The notes under the pieces were generated by a model that searched no databases, was not told the DNA's origin, and worked only from the letters and a program-made list of their open reading frames with translations. Made by a program: the position numbers and the translations under genes. Shown one piece after another: positions 6,393 to 8,039 of a stretch of 8,039 nucleotides of DNA. The DNA is from JBBCJT01 sp037190665. GTDB lineage: Bacteria; Pseudomonadota; Alphaproteobacteria; Acetobacterales; Acetobacteraceae. Each line of letters starts with the position of its first letter. Positions within the stretch are counted from its first letter, which is position 1. Location: NCBI GenBank assembly GCA_037190665.1, contig JBBCJT010000160.1, forward strand, positions 1 through 8,039. The letters run 5' to 3'.

Positions 6393-7417
6393 ACGACGAA
6401 AATCCGGGCCGGCCGGTGCGGTCGCATGGCGGCTGGCCGCGTCGGCTGCTGATCGGCTTCTGGGTCGCGCTGCTGCTTGTCGCCGGCGCCGGTGCCGCCC
6501 TCCTGCACCGGCTCGGCCCTCCGCCGCAGCAGGTCGAGGCCCCTGCCCCCTCCCAGGCGATCCCGGCCGCCGCGGCCACGCCCGCACCCGCGCCGGCTTC
6601 GCCTTTCGGGCCAGCCACCGCGGGCGACGGGTTGCTGGAACCCGGGCCATACGGGCCCCTGCCGCGCGTCGGCCCCGACGGGACCACGCCGATCCGCGCC
6701 TATGGCCGCGACTTCGACCGCGAGGACCGCCGGCCGCGCATCGCGCTCGCCATCGCCGGGATCGGCCTGTCGGAATCCCTGACCCTCGAGGCCGTGACGA
6801 TCCTGCCGCCGGACGTGGCGCTGATCGTCTCGCCCTACGCCGCCGACCCGGGTCGCACCGCGGCGGCGGCGCGCGCCGCGGGGTTCGAGCTGCTGGCCGG
6901 GGTGCCGATGGAGCCGGCCAATTTCCCGCTCAACGATCCCGGCCCGCGCGCGCTGCTGACCGGCGCGACCGATGCCGTCAACGCCGACCGCCTCGCCTGG
7001 GCGCTGGGGCGGTTCACCGGTTATGTCGGGGCCAGCTCCGCCATCGGCGGCGCCCTGCGCGGGGAGCGTTTCGCGGCGATGCGCATGGCCTTCGGGCATG
7101 TGCAGGAGGAGCTGTACGCGCGTGGGCTGCTCTATCTCGACCCCCGTCCCGGCGAACCCGATCCGCCCGGCGTGTGGGGGCGCAGCGTCGACCTGATCCT
7201 GGACGAGCCGGGCGGGGTGCGCGTGCTGATCGAGGAGCGGCTGGCACGGCTGGAGAAGATCGCCGCCGAGCACGGCAGCGCCGTCGGCCTCGCGCTCCAG
7301 CCTTCGCCCACGCTGCTGGGCGCTGTCACGGCCTGGGCCGCGGGGCTGGGCGAGAGGGGCGCGGTGCTGGCGCCGGTTTCGGCGGTGATCCGCCGCCCGC
7401 AGGAGACGCAGCGATGA
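6389..7417 (+). CDS. Divergent polysaccharide deacetylase family protein (YibQ-like)
   Basis: Member of the divergent polysaccharide deacetylase family (E. coli YibQ; Pfam PF04748), whose function is not established. The 342-residue protein has a short basic N-terminus, one membrane segment (about 20-39, inside-out anchor), an Ala/Pro linker to about 85, and a periplasmic deacetylase-like domain from about 115. The domain shows RIALAIAGIGLSES, LPPDVALIVSPYA, GFELLAGVPMEP (to 176), FPLNDPGPRALLTG and FTGYVGASSAIGGAL. YibQ-type proteins have VIDDLG and NNHMGS; here these read A-I-A-G-I-G (121-126) and S-S-A-I-G-G (216-221). The usual Asp pair and His are therefore gone, and metal-dependent catalysis is unlikely. 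The start is TTG at 6389: an in-frame stop lies at 6356-6358, with no ATG or GTG between. GTG at 6416 is the alternative start. The 3' end overlaps rppH as ATGA. The gene neighbours envC as in E. coli. Confidence 0.85.
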   Translation: MNDENPGRPVRSHGGWPRRLLIGFWVALLLVAGAGAALLHRLGPPPQQVEAPAPSQAIPAAAATPAPAPASPFGPATAGDGLLEPGPYGPLPRVGPDGTTPIRAYGRDFDREDRRPRIALAIAGIGLSESLTLEAVTILPPDVALIVSPYAADPGRTAAAARAAGFELLAGVPMEPANFPLNDPGPRALLTGATDAVNADRLAWALGRFTGYVGASSAIGGALRGERFAAMRMAFGHVQEELYARGLLYLDPRPGEPDPPGVWGRSVDLILDEPGGVRVLIEERLARLEKIAAEHGSAVGLALQPSPTLLGAVTAWAAGLGERGAVLAPVSAVIRRPQETQR

Positions 7418-7899
7418 TCCTTCCCTACCGGCCGAACGTGGGCGCCGTGCTGTTCGCCCGCGACGGTCGCGTGCTGGTCGCCCGCCGCGCCGACATGCCG
7501 AACGCGGAGGGCCCGGCCGGCGGCTGGCAGCTTCCGCAGGGCGGCATGGACGAAGGCGAGGACCCGCGCGTGGCGGTGATGCGCGAGCTGGCCGAGGAGA
7601 TCGGCACCGATCGCGCCGAGATCCTGGCCGAGCATCCCGACTGGCTCACCTACGATCTGCCGCCGGAGTTGTTGGGCGTGGCGCTGAAGGGCCGCTACCG
7701 CGGGCAGAAGCAGAAATGGTTCGCGCTGCGCTTCACCGGGCGCGACGTCGACATCCGGCTGGATGCCGACCCGCATCCGGAGTTCGACGCGTGGCGCTGG
7801 ACGGCGCTGGTCGAGCTTCCGGCCCTCGCGATCGGCTTCAAGCGGCCGATCTACGAGGCACTGGCGCGCGACTTCGCGCGGTTCGCGGTGCCGGGTTGA
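7414..7899 (+). CDS. rppH: RNA pyrophosphohydrolase (Nudix, RppH/NudH)
   Basis: Removes pyrophosphate from the 5' triphosphate end of RNAs, giving monophosphate ends that RNase E attacks, so it starts 5'-dependent mRNA decay in the cytoplasm. The 161-residue length is typical. The protein opens with the family hallmark YRPNVGAVLF. The Nudix box runs G43 to T65 with E49, R57-E58 and the metal ligands E61-E62 all in place (GGMDEGEDPRVAVMRELAEEIGT). Further family blocks follow: WLTYDLPPEL, GRYRGQKQKWFALRF, and HPEFDAWRW near the C-terminus. These distinguish RppH from small-molecule Nudix enzymes. The ATG at 7414 has AGGAG at 7401-7405 with an 8-nt spacer and overlaps the preceding stop as ATGA, so it is translationally coupled. 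It is the last gene of the plus-strand operon, followed directly by the hairpin array. Confidence 0.95.
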   Translation: MILPYRPNVGAVLFARDGRVLVARRADMPNAEGPAGGWQLPQGGMDEGEDPRVAVMRELAEEIGTDRAEILAEHPDWLTYDLPPELLGVALKGRYRGQKQKWFALRFTGRDVDIRLDADPHPEFDAWRWTALVELPALAIGFKRPIYEALARDFARFAVPG

Positions 7900-7902
7900 G
7901 GG

Positions 7903-7998
7903 CTGGGGCGCTGCCCCAGACCCCGGCAGGGCGCTGCCCTGCACCCGCAAGGGGCCACCGGCCCCTTGACCCGGGATTCCTCAAGAGGGCCTTCGGCC
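7903..7998 (+). repeat. Array of four GC-rich triloop hairpins after rppH
   Basis: Four consecutive perfect inverted repeats, each with a 3-nt loop. 7903-7919 has a 7-bp stem and GCT loop. 7926-7942 has a 7-bp stem and GCT loop. 7948-7968 has a 9-bp stem and ACC loop. 7988-7998 has a 4-bp stem and TTC loop. The first starts 3 nt after the rppH stop codon. There is no T-run behind any of them. From memory, similar CTGCCCC...CCCTGCACCC-type blocks are frequent between genes in Acetobacteraceae, so this is probably a dispersed palindromic repeat. It could also serve as a 3'-end stabiliser or a factor-assisted terminator. Confidence 0.7.
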
Positions 7999-8023
7999 AA
8001 ATCGGTCGGTAGCCCCCACCCCC

Positions 8024-8039
8024 CTCGATGATTATCGAG
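8024..8039. repeat. Short hairpin at window edge
   Basis: CTCGAT and ATCGAG form a perfect 6-bp stem around a GATT loop, ending exactly at the last base. It is AT-richer than its surroundings and follows a C-rich stretch (8012-8024). It may be part of a larger palindrome, operator or terminator continuing beyond the window; nothing more can be concluded. Confidence 0.35.

Noticed and set aside
5957..7273. Minus-strand 438-codon open frame across the ctpA 3' end and the yibQ-like gene
   Set aside because: Spans the intergenic region and two plus-strand genes with no domain-like sequence.
1..8039. tRNA, rRNA, CRISPR array or insertion sequence
   Set aside because: No cloverleaf-like or rRNA-like segments, no regularly spaced direct repeats, and no transposase or terminal inverted repeats were seen; nearly all of the window is accounted for by coding sequence.

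Overview
This is a high-GC window from an alphaproteobacterium, most likely an Acetobacteraceae/Roseomonas-like member of the Rhodospirillales. The assignment rests on the protein families, on the gene order, and on a run of GC-rich triloop hairpins at the right end that resembles intergenic repeats I associate with Acetobacteraceae. It is inference, not a database result.

Left part (1-1978, all minus strand). The window opens inside malate dehydrogenase (mdh), which is cut at its C-terminus. Upstream of it is a YciA-type hotdog acyl-CoA thioesterase, and upstream of that a RelB/DinJ - RelE/ParE type II toxin-antitoxin module. The antitoxin is intact. The toxin gene carries a frameshift at about 1467-1473, and a canonical RelE/ParE C-terminus continues in the neighbouring frame. 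Upstream of the antitoxin is a perfect 7+1+7 palindrome that fits an autoregulatory operator.

Middle and right part (2131-7899, all plus strand). Five tightly packed genes look like one operon: gpmI (cofactor-independent phosphoglycerate mutase), an EnvC-like murein hydrolase activator with a catalytically dead LytM domain, ctpA (S41 carboxyl-terminal processing protease), a YibQ-like divergent polysaccharide deacetylase, and rppH (Nudix RNA pyrophosphohydrolase). gpmI-envC overlap by 20 nt and yibQ-rppH by 4 nt (ATGA); envC-ctpA are 7 nt apart. The gpmI-envC-yibQ core matches the E. coli gpmM-envC-yibQ cluster. Here ctpA is inserted and rppH added, so one transcript would join lower glycolysis, septal and periplasmic peptidoglycan control, envelope proteolysis and mRNA 5'-end decay.

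The only sizeable break in the operon is 6285-6388. It holds a perfect 9+9 bp inverted repeat and a 16-codon ORF with a Shine-Dalgarno sequence, whose stop overlaps the TTG start of the yibQ-like gene. This is a candidate translational-coupling or leader element. After rppH comes a run of four triloop hairpins (7903-7998), then a separate 6-bp hairpin at the window edge.

Most of the window is ordinary core metabolism and envelope biology. I found no wholly new system. The items most worth a second look are the broken toxin with its intact antitoxin and operator, the structured leader inside the operon, the loss of catalytic residues in both the EnvC-like and YibQ-like proteins, and the terminal hairpin array.
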